Source: CAWCDJ01 sp963796485
Lineage (GTDB): Bacteria; Acidobacteriota; Terriglobia; Bryobacterales; Bryobacteraceae
Assembly: GCA_963796485.1 (NCBI GenBank)
Contig: CAWCLV010000007.1
Location: 248,001-312,000, forward strand
Direction: 5' to 3'
DNA: 64,000 nucleotides
The first letter of the stretch is position 1, and each line of letters starts with the position of its first letter. Below the pieces are notes generated by a model that was not told the origin of the DNA, did no database searches, and saw nothing but the letters and a program-made list of their open reading frames with translations. This document shows positions 57,009-64,000 of the stretch, in pieces. The translations under genes and the position numbers were made by a program.

Positions 57009-57737
57009 TTACACCTTGGCGACTTCTTCGACGGCGTACCTGTTCATATCGGCGCCTACATTGGCGGCCTTTTGCAGCATTTCGAACTGGCGCATGACGC
57101 TCACCAGCCGCACGGCGGCCTCGGCGGAGCCGGTATTGGAGGATTCCAACTTGCCCTGTCCGACGACGGCAGTGGAAGCGGCAGCCGCGGCGCGCGACGG
57201 GTCCGCAACCCGGAAATAATTGTTGCCCTGTTTGGCTAGCCCGGCGGTACTGGAGAAATCGGCGATTTCGAGCGTGCCGATTACAGCTCCGTCCTGGCTT
57301 ACCGTACCGTCGCTCGAAATTTCCACGTTGCCGGTACCCTGCAGCACCAATGGCTGCCCTCCCGCCGCGCGGACGGCGTAGCCGTCGGACGTGACGAGCC
57401 GGCCGTCAGGCGCCAGCGAGAAGTTCCCGTTGCGGGTATACAGAGGTCCTGAAGGGCCGTTCACTGCAAAAAAGCCGCGCCCGTCCAGCGCCATGTCGAG
57501 CGGACTGCCGGTCGTATGGACGGTTCCCTGCGAAAGATCGATCCACGGCCGCTCGATCAGCGGCATGACCGCAGCGTCGCCGGAATCCTCCGCTTCCGGA
57601 GCGACGTACAGGCTATAGAATTCGCGATCGGCCTTATAGCCCTCGGTGGAGGTATTGGCGATGTTATTGGCGAGCAGGTCGAGCGACTCCATGCGGGAGC
57701 GCATGCCGCTTGCCGCGATGGCGGTGAGGGGATCCAT
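57009..57737 (-). CDS. flgF: Flagellar proximal-rod protein FlgF
   Basis: 242-residue axial protein: starts with MDPLTAIAASGMRSRMESLDLLANNIANTSTEGYK and ends with SAEAAVRLVSVMRQFEMLQKAANVGADMNRYAVEEV, closer to FlgF than FlgG. First gene of the leftward flagellar arm; its start faces the FliK-like gene across about 220 bp that contain the dyad at 57842. Confidence 0.9.
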   Translation of the reverse strand: MDPLTAIAASGMRSRMESLDLLANNIANTSTEGYKADREFYSLYVAPEAEDSGDAAVMPLIERPWIDLSQGTVHTTGSPLDMALDGRGFFAVNGPSGPLYTRNGNFSLAPDGRLVTSDGYAVRAAGGQPLVLQGTGNVEISSDGTVSQDGAVIGTLEIADFSSTAGLAKQGNNYFRVADPSRAAAAASTAVVGQGKLESSNTGSAEAAVRLVSVMRQFEMLQKAANVGADMNRYAVEEVAKV

Positions 57738-57841
57738 GGCACAACCGAAAAAGCACGTGGGGGACCAACCGCGCGAATCGATGCAACTGATTCAAACTTC
57801 GCAAAACCGGACCGATGAGAAAGGATGGCGAGGCCTTTGGC

Positions 57842-57861
57842 CGCGGCAATAATTTGCCGCG
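57842..57861. promoter_or_regulatory. Perfect 8+8 bp dyad between the divergent flagellar arms
   Basis: CGCGGCAA (57842-57849) and TTGCCGCG (57854-57861) are exact inverted copies around TAAT. It lies in the gap 57738-57958 between flgF and the FliK-like gene, roughly 100 bp from each start, where a shared operator or a bend for divergent promoters would be expected. No clear sigma-54 or sigma-28 promoter was recognised nearby, and the rest of the gap holds nothing I can name. Confidence 0.5.
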
Positions 57862-57958
57862 CAGCCGTGGTCTGCCAAAATCCCGCCGCACCCTCGCCGC
57901 CCAACCAGTTGAAAACGGGGCCGCCCGCGATTGGCCTCGGATCTGCAATCGGAACCGC

Positions 57959-59914
57959 GTGACCGCCCTCGCTCCACTGGCATCGATCTTCGCAACGCTC
58001 TCCAGCGCGCTCCTGGAATCGGCGCCCGTGGCGCAAGCAGGCGACGAAACGGAGGTCGAGGCTGCGGACGCCACTCCGTTCACGGCCGTATTCGAAAACC
58101 TCCTGCAGACTGGGGAAACGGAAACGGCGAGGCCTCAGGCGGGTCTTACAGAGCGGCAGGGCGAGGACGCTTCCGTTGACGGCAAGCCCGCCGCTTCCGC
58201 GGAAAAGAAGCCGTCCGGTATGCCGAAAGCCGCGCCCCCTCCGGTATGGATGGGCAACATGACCGATACAGAGCGGCAGGGCGAGGACGCTTCCGTTGAC
58301 GGCAGGCCCGCCGCTTCCGCGGAAAAGAAGCCGTCCGGTATGCCGAAAGCCGCGCCTCCTCCGGTGTGGATGGGCAACATGGCCGATACGAACCGGGTCC
58401 CGCCGGCCGATGAAACTCCGAAGGTCGCCGCCTCGGGAACGGAGGCGTCCGAAGGAACTCCGAATCCGGATCCGGATCCGGATCCGGCGCAGTTAGCGCC
58501 AGGGCCGGCGCCCATCGATGAGGAGACCGTCGCAGGAGCGCCCACGCTTTCACCTCGGTTGATTTCGCGTGCGCATGACACAGAGCCGCGACCGTCAGGG
58601 AGCGGGCATGCATATTCCAATGCTTCGCCGGCGTCCGAAAACAGGTGCCCGCCCGGCCGCGATGTGAGCGGACATCGCATAGACTCGCAGCCGCCAGGGA
58701 ACAGCCAGGCCGGTGATGCGGAACAGAAGCAGTCTGCCGGGTGGGTGGCGAACCCCGCGGCCGGCGATGACGGCGCCGGAAACAGCGCGTCCCAGCCAGT
58801 TGCCGTGCCAGTGCCCGCACCGAAAGTTCCGATCCCGGACAGTTGCGGGCCTGTGGGTGGTGATCGCGAAAAGCTGAAAGCGCAGGCCGGTAAAACGGGA
58901 AAAAAGGCGCTGGAAGCGCAGGCGGCTGCGGGCTCCCTGTCCCCTCCTCCCGCGCCCCCGGACCGCAGCGCCGGCATCGCGCCGGTGATGCCGGAAACTC
59001 TCAGCCGAATCCCGTTAGCCGCTCCTGCGGCCACTGAGCCGGCGGGCGCGCCGGTCGCTGATGCAACGCCATCTGCAGAGCGTCGAACCACAGGGGGCGA
59101 GGGGTCCGCGACTGCCGCACCACGGGCCGCCGCCACGGAACTCGCATTTCAAGCGCGCCTCGTTCCGGTCGAACCGCTGGCGCCGGAACAGGGCGGCAGG
59201 TCGCAAGCGCCGGACCTGACGGCACCGCCGCCTTCCACGGGTTCTTCCGAAGCGAAACCCGGCAATCCCCCGGCCATCGAGACGGAGGCATCCCGGCCGG
59301 GCCGGTCAAAGCCTGTAACTCGGGACGGGGTGGAGCCCGTTCCGTCTCAGACGCAGGCCGAGTCCGCACCGCGTGGATCCGACCTCGCGGTTTCCCGGGA
59401 GGCGCCGCCCCAGACAGCCGCTCCCAAACCCGGCGCACCGCCGGCTCGCAGCGATCCGGCACGGCTGGCCGAGCCTCCGCTGGCCTCCCAGACGGCTGAA
59501 ACCAAGCCGGCGGCTGTAAAGGACATCCGTTTTGAGGTCAATGGCCCGGACCGCCGGGTTGAAATCCGGCTGACGGAAAGCGCCGGCGAGGTACGCGTGG
59601 CGGTCCGAACTCCGGACAGCCGGCTGGCGGCCGACCTCAGGGAGAACCTGTCCTTGCTTTCGTCCCGTCTCGAGCAAGCCGGTTTCCGAGCCGAGGCAAT
59701 GCCGTCCGAACCCGGCGCTGGCGACAGCAGCCGGAAATACGACCTGAAGCAGGCGCCGGAAGGCCAAATGAACGACCGCGGCCAGGGGAGCCGTGAGCGC
59801 GGCGGGAGCGGAGACGGAAGGCAGCAACAACGACATCCCGAAGTACCCGAAGAACTTACACGTTCCAAATCGAAAAGAAAGGACTTTGCATGGTTACTCT
59901 CAACTCAGCACTAG
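57959..59914 (+). CDS. FliK-like flagellar hook-length control protein
   Basis: About 651 residues. Most of the length is proline/alanine/glutamate-rich and probably disordered, as in FliK tape-measure proteins. The C-terminal part holds the Flg_hook domain (about 565-625: VNGPDRRVEIRLTESAGEVRVAVRTPD, then ADLRENLSLLSSRLEQAGF). A nearly exact 120-bp tandem duplication lies near the N-terminus. I chose the GTG at 57959; an ATG at 57815 is possible but would code through the dyad. The end overlaps the next gene by 25 nt. Confidence 0.78.
   Translation: MTALAPLASIFATLSSALLESAPVAQAGDETEVEAADATPFTAVFENLLQTGETETARPQAGLTERQGEDASVDGKPAASAEKKPSGMPKAAPPPVWMGNMTDTERQGEDASVDGRPAASAEKKPSGMPKAAPPPVWMGNMADTNRVPPADETPKVAASGTEASEGTPNPDPDPDPAQLAPGPAPIDEETVAGAPTLSPRLISRAHDTEPRPSGSGHAYSNASPASENRCPPGRDVSGHRIDSQPPGNSQAGDAEQKQSAGWVANPAAGDDGAGNSASQPVAVPVPAPKVPIPDSCGPVGGDREKLKAQAGKTGKKALEAQAAAGSLSPPPAPPDRSAGIAPVMPETLSRIPLAAPAATEPAGAPVADATPSAERRTTGGEGSATAAPRAAATELAFQARLVPVEPLAPEQGGRSQAPDLTAPPPSTGSSEAKPGNPPAIETEASRPGRSKPVTRDGVEPVPSQTQAESAPRGSDLAVSREAPPQTAAPKPGAPPARSDPARLAEPPLASQTAETKPAAVKDIRFEVNGPDRRVEIRLTESAGEVRVAVRTPDSRLAADLRENLSLLSSRLEQAGFRAEAMPSEPGAGDSSRKYDLKQAPEGQMNDRGQGSRERGGSGDGRQQQRHPEVPEELTRSKSKRKDFAWLLSTQH
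58147..58386 (+). repeat. Two tandem 120-bp copies inside the FliK-like gene
   Basis: The units 58147-58266 and 58267-58386 differ at only a few bases (one Lys to Arg and one Thr to Ala among the changes) and encode two copies of a 40-residue module starting TERQGEDASVDG and ending VWMGNM. The period of 120 keeps the frame. A run of GGATCC hexamers giving Pro-Asp repeats follows at about 58468-58488. The near-identity points to a recent duplication, which would alter the measured length of the protein. Confidence 0.88.
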
Positions 59915-60444
59915 GCGCATCGCATTTTATGCACCGGCGCGGGACGCAGGAAAACCCGCCGGCCGATTCCAACGCGGGCAGCTCAACTGCGGCCACGCCC
60001 GCCTCCACAACTTCCGAAACCGGAGCCGCGGATTTCCAGGCGCTGTTTTGCAGCGCTCCGGCGGCATCCCCGGCGTCATCCGCCGCGTCAGTTGCGGCCG
60101 CCCCTCAACAGAGCGCCGCACCCACGGCGGAATCCGTCTTCGGACCGAATCCGTGGCTGACTAACCCCACCGGCGTAGGGCCGGAAGGCGCCTACGCCTT
60201 CAACCCGATTTATTTCGCGACACCCGATACGGCGGCTAAGGTCGCGCAGATGCTCGGCGGGACTGTAGTCACCGGCAACCAACTGGTTTCCGGCGGCCCC
60301 TTCGCGCAGCAGCAGCCGAATCAAATGGTGCAGATGGCGGATGGCCGCGTCGTCAACGCGGGGCTGGTGGCGGCGTTCTACACGCACGGCTATCCCCAGT
60401 CGTATGTCGACCAGCTGATCGCCAACGAAGTCAGCAATACCTGA
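59890..60444 (+). CDS. Unknown protein in the flagellar operon
   Basis: 184-residue protein with no recognised domain: an Ala/Ser/Thr-rich, probably disordered first half, then a compact C-terminal part (about 80-184) with YFATPDTAAKVAQMLGGTVVTGNQLVSGGPF and VNAGLVAAFYTHGYPQSYVDQLIANEV. It overlaps the end of the FliK-like gene and is 15 nt before flgD, so a role in hook or rod building is likely by position. It could be a specialised export or cap-related factor. Confidence 0.7.
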   Translation: MVTLNSALGASHFMHRRGTQENPPADSNAGSSTAATPASTTSETGAADFQALFCSAPAASPASSAASVAAAPQQSAAPTAESVFGPNPWLTNPTGVGPEGAYAFNPIYFATPDTAAKVAQMLGGTVVTGNQLVSGGPFAQQQPNQMVQMADGRVVNAGLVAAFYTHGYPQSYVDQLIANEVSNT

Positions 60445-60459
60445 GGGAGACGCTGAAAT

Positions 60460-60762
60460 ATGATGACATCCGTTTCTGGTTCCAGCTCCAGTTCGGGCGC
60501 CGGGACCTCCGCTTCCGCAAACACGAGCACGACGGCAACCGCAGACAAAAACATGTTCCTGCAACTGTTGGTGGCACAACTGCAAAACCAGGACCCTATG
60601 AGCCCAAGCGACGGCACGCAGTTTATCGCGCAACTGGCGCAATACCAGCAACTCGAGCAGTCGATCAACAGCGGCCAGGACATCACCGCGATCCGGCAGG
60701 ATCTGGACGCGCTGGTGCCGGCAGGCAGCAGCAACGATAGCGGCACGGTTTCAAAGCCCTAA
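60460..60762 (+). CDS. flgD: Short FlgD hook-capping protein
   Basis: 100 residues only; it covers the conserved N-terminal part of FlgD (NMFLQLLVAQLQNQDPMSPSDGTQFIAQLAQYQQLEQ) after a Ser/Thr-rich start. The FlgD Ig-like and tudor-like domains of about 120 more residues, which form the cap in other bacteria, are missing. Either this short form suffices or another protein supplies the rest. 11 nt ahead of flgE. Confidence 0.88.
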   Translation: MMTSVSGSSSSSGAGTSASANTSTTATADKNMFLQLLVAQLQNQDPMSPSDGTQFIAQLAQYQQLEQSINSGQDITAIRQDLDALVPAGSSNDSGTVSKP

Positions 60763-60773
60763 AGGAGAAATTC

Positions 60774-62042
60774 ATGTTCACCTCATTTTCGACGGCACTT
60801 TCCGCACTCAATGCCACTTCCACGGCCATAGACGTCGTTGGAAACAATCTGGCAAACCTGAACTCGCCGGGGTTCAAGACCAGCGCTGTGATTTTTCGCG
60901 ACCTGGTGACGCAGTCTCTGGGAGCCGGCCTCGGAGAAACCCAGGTAGGGTTCGGAACCGGGCAGCCGCTGACCGTGCGCCAGTTCACCCAGGGGGCCAT
61001 TCAAACCACGTCCGGCCTGCTGGATGGGGCGGTCCAGGGGGACGGGTTCTTCGTCCTCAAGGACGACGCGGACAATACGTTATACACGCGGGCCGGTAAC
61101 TTCCAAACGGATAAGAACGGGAATCTGCTCTCCGATACCGGCGCCCGCGTGCAGGGCTGGACCACCATCAATCCGAGCACCGGAGTGGTCGATGCAAACG
61201 GCCCCATCGGTAACATCATCGTGCCCGTCGGTTCGCTGAAGGCGCCGACCCCGACGTCGGACTTCACGCTCGACGTCAACCTGAACTCGTCGGCGACAGC
61301 CGATGCGACATCGGCGTTTTCGACTCCCCTTACGGTCTACGACACCCTGGGCACCTCCCACGTTCTGACCATCAACTTTCAGAAGAGCGCGCCTAACCAG
61401 TGGTCCTACAGCGTGGCGGTCCCCGGTGAGGAGGTCAGCGGCGGTACCGCAGGCACTCCGTTCGACGTCTCGGGAGCCAGCGGCACCCTGACCTTTGACA
61501 GCAACGGCCAGTTGACCGATCCGGCGAGCGGGACGCCCATCAACTTCACCATCCCCGGACTTGCCGACGGCGCCACCGATATGAATCTGTCCTGGGATCC
61601 TTACACGGCGAGCGGAGCCGGGCGAATCACCCAGTTCGGGCAGAAATCAGCGCAGTCGGCGAGCACGCAAAACGGTTCGGCCGCGGCCCAGCTGGTACAC
61701 GTCGGTCTGGCGGACGGCGGACAAATTCTGGCGCAATATTCGAACGGCGACCAGGTCGTGGTAGGCCAGTTGGCGCTGGCATCCATCCGCAACGCGGATA
61801 CTCTAATCGCCGAGGGCAACAACAACTTTCAGTTGAGTGCCCGCACCGCCACGCCGTCCATCGGACTACCGGGTACCGGTGGCCGCGGAACCATCGCCGG
61901 GGGCTCGATCGAGGCCTCGACCGTCGATATTGCCCGGGAGTTTACGAACCTGATCGTGTACCAGCGCGGTTACGAGGCGAACTCGCGCGTGGTGACCACG
62001 GCCGACACGCTGAGCCAGGACACTATCAACTTAATCCGCTAG
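60774..62042 (+). CDS. flgE: Flagellar hook protein FlgE
   Basis: 422-residue hook subunit. N-terminal SFSTALSALNATSTAIDVVGNNLANLNSPGFK and C-terminal IAREFTNLIVYQRGYEANSRVVTTADTLSQDTINLIR form the core helices; the middle holds the surface domains with the VYDTLGTSHVLTINFQK segment. Preceded by AAGGAG. Downstream it is followed closely by fliN (7 nt). Confidence 0.95.
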   Translation: MFTSFSTALSALNATSTAIDVVGNNLANLNSPGFKTSAVIFRDLVTQSLGAGLGETQVGFGTGQPLTVRQFTQGAIQTTSGLLDGAVQGDGFFVLKDDADNTLYTRAGNFQTDKNGNLLSDTGARVQGWTTINPSTGVVDANGPIGNIIVPVGSLKAPTPTSDFTLDVNLNSSATADATSAFSTPLTVYDTLGTSHVLTINFQKSAPNQWSYSVAVPGEEVSGGTAGTPFDVSGASGTLTFDSNGQLTDPASGTPINFTIPGLADGATDMNLSWDPYTASGAGRITQFGQKSAQSASTQNGSAAAQLVHVGLADGGQILAQYSNGDQVVVGQLALASIRNADTLIAEGNNNFQLSARTATPSIGLPGTGGRGTIAGGSIEASTVDIAREFTNLIVYQRGYEANSRVVTTADTLSQDTINLIR

Positions 62043-62049
62043 TCTGCCG

Positions 62050-62298
62050 ATGACACCTCAGGAAGAAATAGCAAAGCTGGCGGAAGTGCCGGTCGAGATC
62101 GAAGTCGAGCTCGACCGGCGGATCATGACGACTCGCGAAGTACTGCAACTCCACGAAGGAGGCGTCATCCGGACGGTCCGGCCCGCCGGCGAGAACATCG
62201 ACATCTACATCGGCGGCGTGCTGTGCGGCTCCGGTGAGATCGTGGTGATCGAAAACACACTCGGCGTGCGGATCACCGACTTTCGCGACGGAACCTGA
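62050..62298 (+). CDS. fliN: Flagellar motor switch protein FliN, short form
   Basis: 82 residues containing the SpoA domain: VPVEIEVELDRRIMTTREVLQLHEGGVI and a C-terminal IYIGGVLCGSGEIVVIENTLGVRITD. It belongs to the switch complex C ring. No fliM or fliL is adjacent, unlike the usual fliLMNOPQR order, so those genes lie elsewhere. 17 nt before fliO. Confidence 0.9.
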   Translation: MTPQEEIAKLAEVPVEIEVELDRRIMTTREVLQLHEGGVIRTVRPAGENIDIYIGGVLCGSGEIVVIENTLGVRITDFRDGT

Positions 62299-62315
62299 AG
62301 GAGCGTCTTGTTCGA

Positions 62316-62603
62316 ATGGAATTCGTTTCGCAGATCGCAGCGGTAGGGGCGGTGCTGCTCCTGCTCGGAGCCAGTCTGTGGTGGCTGCGGCGGCGCGGTT
62401 TTGCCGCTGTGTCGCCCGTACGTCGGGGGCAGGCGCGCCGCATGCAATGCCTGGAGCGGCTGCCGCTCGGGCCACAGCAAACCCTCCACCTGATCCGGCT
62501 GGGAGATAGCGCCCTGCTCGTGGCGTCTTCTCCCGCCGGCTGCACTCTCATGCACTCCCTGCCGTACCGCGATGCGGACCGGTTGCGGGAGGAACTCTCG
62601 TGA
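62316..62603 (+). CDS. fliO: Flagellar biosynthesis protein FliO
   Basis: 95-residue membrane protein with a single N-terminal span (about 5-25) and a cytoplasmic beta-rich part (RRMQCLERLPLGPQQTLHLIRLGDSALLVASSPAGCTLM) that matches the FliO pattern. FliO helps FliP assemble the export gate. The end overlaps fliP by 4 nt. Confidence 0.82.
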   Translation: MEFVSQIAAVGAVLLLLGASLWWLRRRGFAAVSPVRRGQARRMQCLERLPLGPQQTLHLIRLGDSALLVASSPAGCTLMHSLPYRDADRLREELS

Positions 62604-63331
62604 AGGCCGGGTGCTGGCTTTTGCTTCTCGGCCCGGTGTCGGCGGCGGCGGCGGAGACCGGACCTTTCTCCCTGCTCGGGATTTCCCCGCGGGCGGGCGG
62701 TGGCCTGAGCGTTCCGACGCAGATCGTGGTGCTTCTGACGCTGATGACGCTGCTGCCGGCGGCGGTCATGTGCATCACGCCTTTCTTGCGGATCACGGTG
62801 GTGCTGCACTTCCTGCGGCAGGCGCTGGGTACGCAGACGGTTCCCTCGAACCAGGTGCTTCTGGGGCTTGCGCTGTTTCTGACCATCGTCATCATGCAGC
62901 CTGTCGCGGCGGATATGTACCACCAGGGTTGGGAGCCGATGGAGAACGGGCAACTCTCTACCGGGCAGGCGGCCGAGGCGGCGGCAAAACCGCTGCGGAG
63001 CTTTCTCGTCCGTTTCGCCAGGGAAAAGGACATCCGGCTGTTCGTGGAGTTATCCCGCCTGCCGGCGCCGCGGACGCCGGCGGACCTCGAACTCAGGGTA
63101 CTGATACCCGCGTACATCCTCTCCGAGTTGAAGACCGGGTTTCAGATCGGCGCCGTGCTTTTCCTGCCGTTTCTGGTGATCGATCTGGTGGTCGCCTCCG
63201 TGACGCTCTCGGTCGGGATGGTGCAACTGCCGCCGATCATGATTTCCGCACCGTTCAAGATCCTGCTTTTTGTCCTGGTGGACGGCTGGAACCTGGTGGT
63301 GGGGTCGCTTATGAAGAGCTTCTACATATGA
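62600..63331 (+). CDS. fliP: Flagellar type III export gate protein FliP
   Basis: 243-residue gate protein with a cleavable signal (residues 1-18, ending SAAAA) and four later spans; the family blocks LMTLLPAAVMCITPFLRITVVLHFLRQALGTQTVPSNQVL and FLPFLVIDLVVASVTLSVGMVQLPP are almost unchanged. The GTG start overlaps the fliO stop. Forms the pore with FliQ and FliR. Confidence 0.95.
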   Translation: MKAGCWLLLLGPVSAAAAETGPFSLLGISPRAGGGLSVPTQIVVLLTLMTLLPAAVMCITPFLRITVVLHFLRQALGTQTVPSNQVLLGLALFLTIVIMQPVAADMYHQGWEPMENGQLSTGQAAEAAAKPLRSFLVRFAREKDIRLFVELSRLPAPRTPADLELRVLIPAYILSELKTGFQIGAVLFLPFLVIDLVVASVTLSVGMVQLPPIMISAPFKILLFVLVDGWNLVVGSLMKSFYI

Positions 63332-63597
63332 CTCCCGAATCGGTCGTGCAGATCATGAGGGACGCGCTGATGGCCACTTTCTGGCTGGCGGCCCCCCTGC
63401 TTGCGATCGGCTTTGTGGCGGGCGTGGTCATCAGCCTGGTCCAGATCGCGACATCGATTCAGGACAACGCGGTCAGTTCCATCCCGAGGCTGGTGGCGTT
63501 CCTCGCCGGGTTACTTTTGTTGATGCCATGGATGCTGCAGAAAACCATGGCGTATACCACGGGGCTCTTTGGAGATTTGGCGCGATATGCCCGCTGA
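63328..63597 (+). CDS. fliQ: Flagellar type III export gate protein FliQ
   Basis: 89-residue protein with two spans: MTPESVVQIMRDALMATFWLAAPLLAIGFVAGVVISLVQIATSIQD is the FliQ signature. The ATG overlaps the fliP stop by 4 nt; the long open frame upstream in this phase is a shadow of fliP. Overlaps fliR by 11 nt. Confidence 0.95.
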   Translation: MTPESVVQIMRDALMATFWLAAPLLAIGFVAGVVISLVQIATSIQDNAVSSIPRLVAFLAGLLLLMPWMLQKTMAYTTGLFGDLARYAR

Positions 63598-64000
63598 ACT
63601 CCATCTCTCTTTGGGTCTGCTCTACAGTTTTCTGCTCGTGCTGGCACGCGTGGGAGGCGCCCTGATCTTCGTTCCTCTTCCGGGCGTCAAAGGCTCGCCG
63701 GACGGAGCACGGGCGGCGCTTGCCGTCGGTTTCAGCCTGGCCCTCTTCGCCCGGTGGCCTTCGATCGACGCCGCGGCGGCCGGCCCACTCACGCTGGCGG
63801 GGTGGACCCTGGCCGAGGCCGCCCTGGGGGTGGCGATCGGCGTTCCGGTGGCGATGGTGCTCGAGGCATTTACGCTCGCCGCGCAGGTACTGGGGCTCCA
63901 GGCCGGATACGCGTATGCGTCCACGATCGACCCGAACACGGAGGCCGACTCCGGAATTCTGCTGGTGTTTGCCCAACTGATCGGCGGGTTGCTGTTCTTC
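63587..64000 (+). CDS. fliR: Flagellar type III export gate protein FliR, cut by window end
   Basis: The first 138 residues are visible: a hydrophobic start (LGLLYSFLLVLARVGGALIFVPLPGV) followed by spans with VLGLQAGYAYASTIDPNTEADSGILLVFAQLIGGLLFF, the conserved FliR block. It completes the FliPQR export gate. The ATG at 63587 lies within the fliQ end. The remaining half lies beyond the window. Confidence 0.93.
   Translation, partial: MPAELHLSLGLLYSFLLVLARVGGALIFVPLPGVKGSPDGARAALAVGFSLALFARWPSIDAAAAGPLTLAGWTLAEAALGVAIGVPVAMVLEAFTLAAQVLGLQAGYAYASTIDPNTEADSGILLVFAQLIGGLLFF

Noticed and set aside
57730..57760. TGGCAC...GC resembling a sigma-54 promoter near the flgF start
   Set aside because: The spacing between the GG and GC elements is 13 and not 10 bases, and the orientation points away from a sensible start.

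Overview
The window looks like a chromosomal segment of a soil-type acidobacterium of the Solibacteres/Bryobacterales kind. This is an inference from content, since there is no rRNA gene here. The pointers are a secreted protein with the QINFLLP-type C-terminal domain that is greatly expanded in Candidatus Solibacter, an S46 dipeptidyl peptidase, an Alternative Complex III fused to a caa3 oxidase operon, high GC, and frequent GTG/TTG starts with 1-4 nt gene overlaps. No tRNA, CRISPR array, transposase or phage gene was seen. The DNA reads as core genome with a scattering of short palindromic repeats.

Layout. 1-10.5 kb: the edge of an aspartate kinase gene coupled to cmk, then a zincin-like protease, a CDF cation exporter, SppA, an S46 peptidase, an Rsm22-type methyltransferase, an aldo/keto reductase, an HD hydrolase, an acyltransferase, the remains of a helix-turn-helix gene and a DUF4342 gene. 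10.5-20.3 kb: a beta-propeller protein, threonine 3-dehydrogenase (tdh), an ATP-grasp enzyme carrying an in-frame palindromic insertion, YggX, a GT39-like membrane protein, and the full glycine cleavage operon gcvT-gcvH-gcvPA-gcvPB read leftward. Tdh and the Gcv system both belong to threonine/glycine breakdown. 20.5-26.9 kb: a Solibacter-type secreted protein with a late frameshift, a GNAT acetyltransferase, an amidase with a small secreted companion, a fused AroD-AroE enzyme and an unusual DeoC-like protein.

26.9-32.2 kb: a Tol-Pal envelope operon (tolQ-tolR-TonB/TolA-like-tolB-pal-cpoB, leftward). 32.2-35.1 kb: DinB-like protein, GH125 mannosidase, aquaporin. 35.2-47.7 kb: one leftward operon for the end of an aerobic respiratory chain: actA-B-C-D-E-F (Alternative Complex III, quinol to cytochrome c), a small membrane protein, a SCO copper chaperone, and cytochrome oxidase subunits II-I-III-IV. 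Most junctions overlap or nearly touch, which suggests coupled translation of a quinol-to-oxygen electron path.

47.9-53.2 kb: isoaspartyl peptidase/asparaginase, two small exported proteins, a DUF1080-type protein, and an SDR plus aldo/keto reductase pair. 53.3-64 kb: a divergent flagellar locus. flgF-G-A-H-I-J (rod, P ring, L ring) run leftward; a FliK-like protein, an unknown, flgD, flgE, fliN, fliO, fliP, fliQ and fliR (cut by the window end) run rightward. A perfect 8+8 bp dyad lies between the two arms.

The most notable non-gene signal is a family of about 50-78 bp palindromes. One copy sits in frame inside the ATP-grasp gene and adds 26 codons, much like Rickettsia palindromic elements. 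Relatives lie next to stop codons of other genes.
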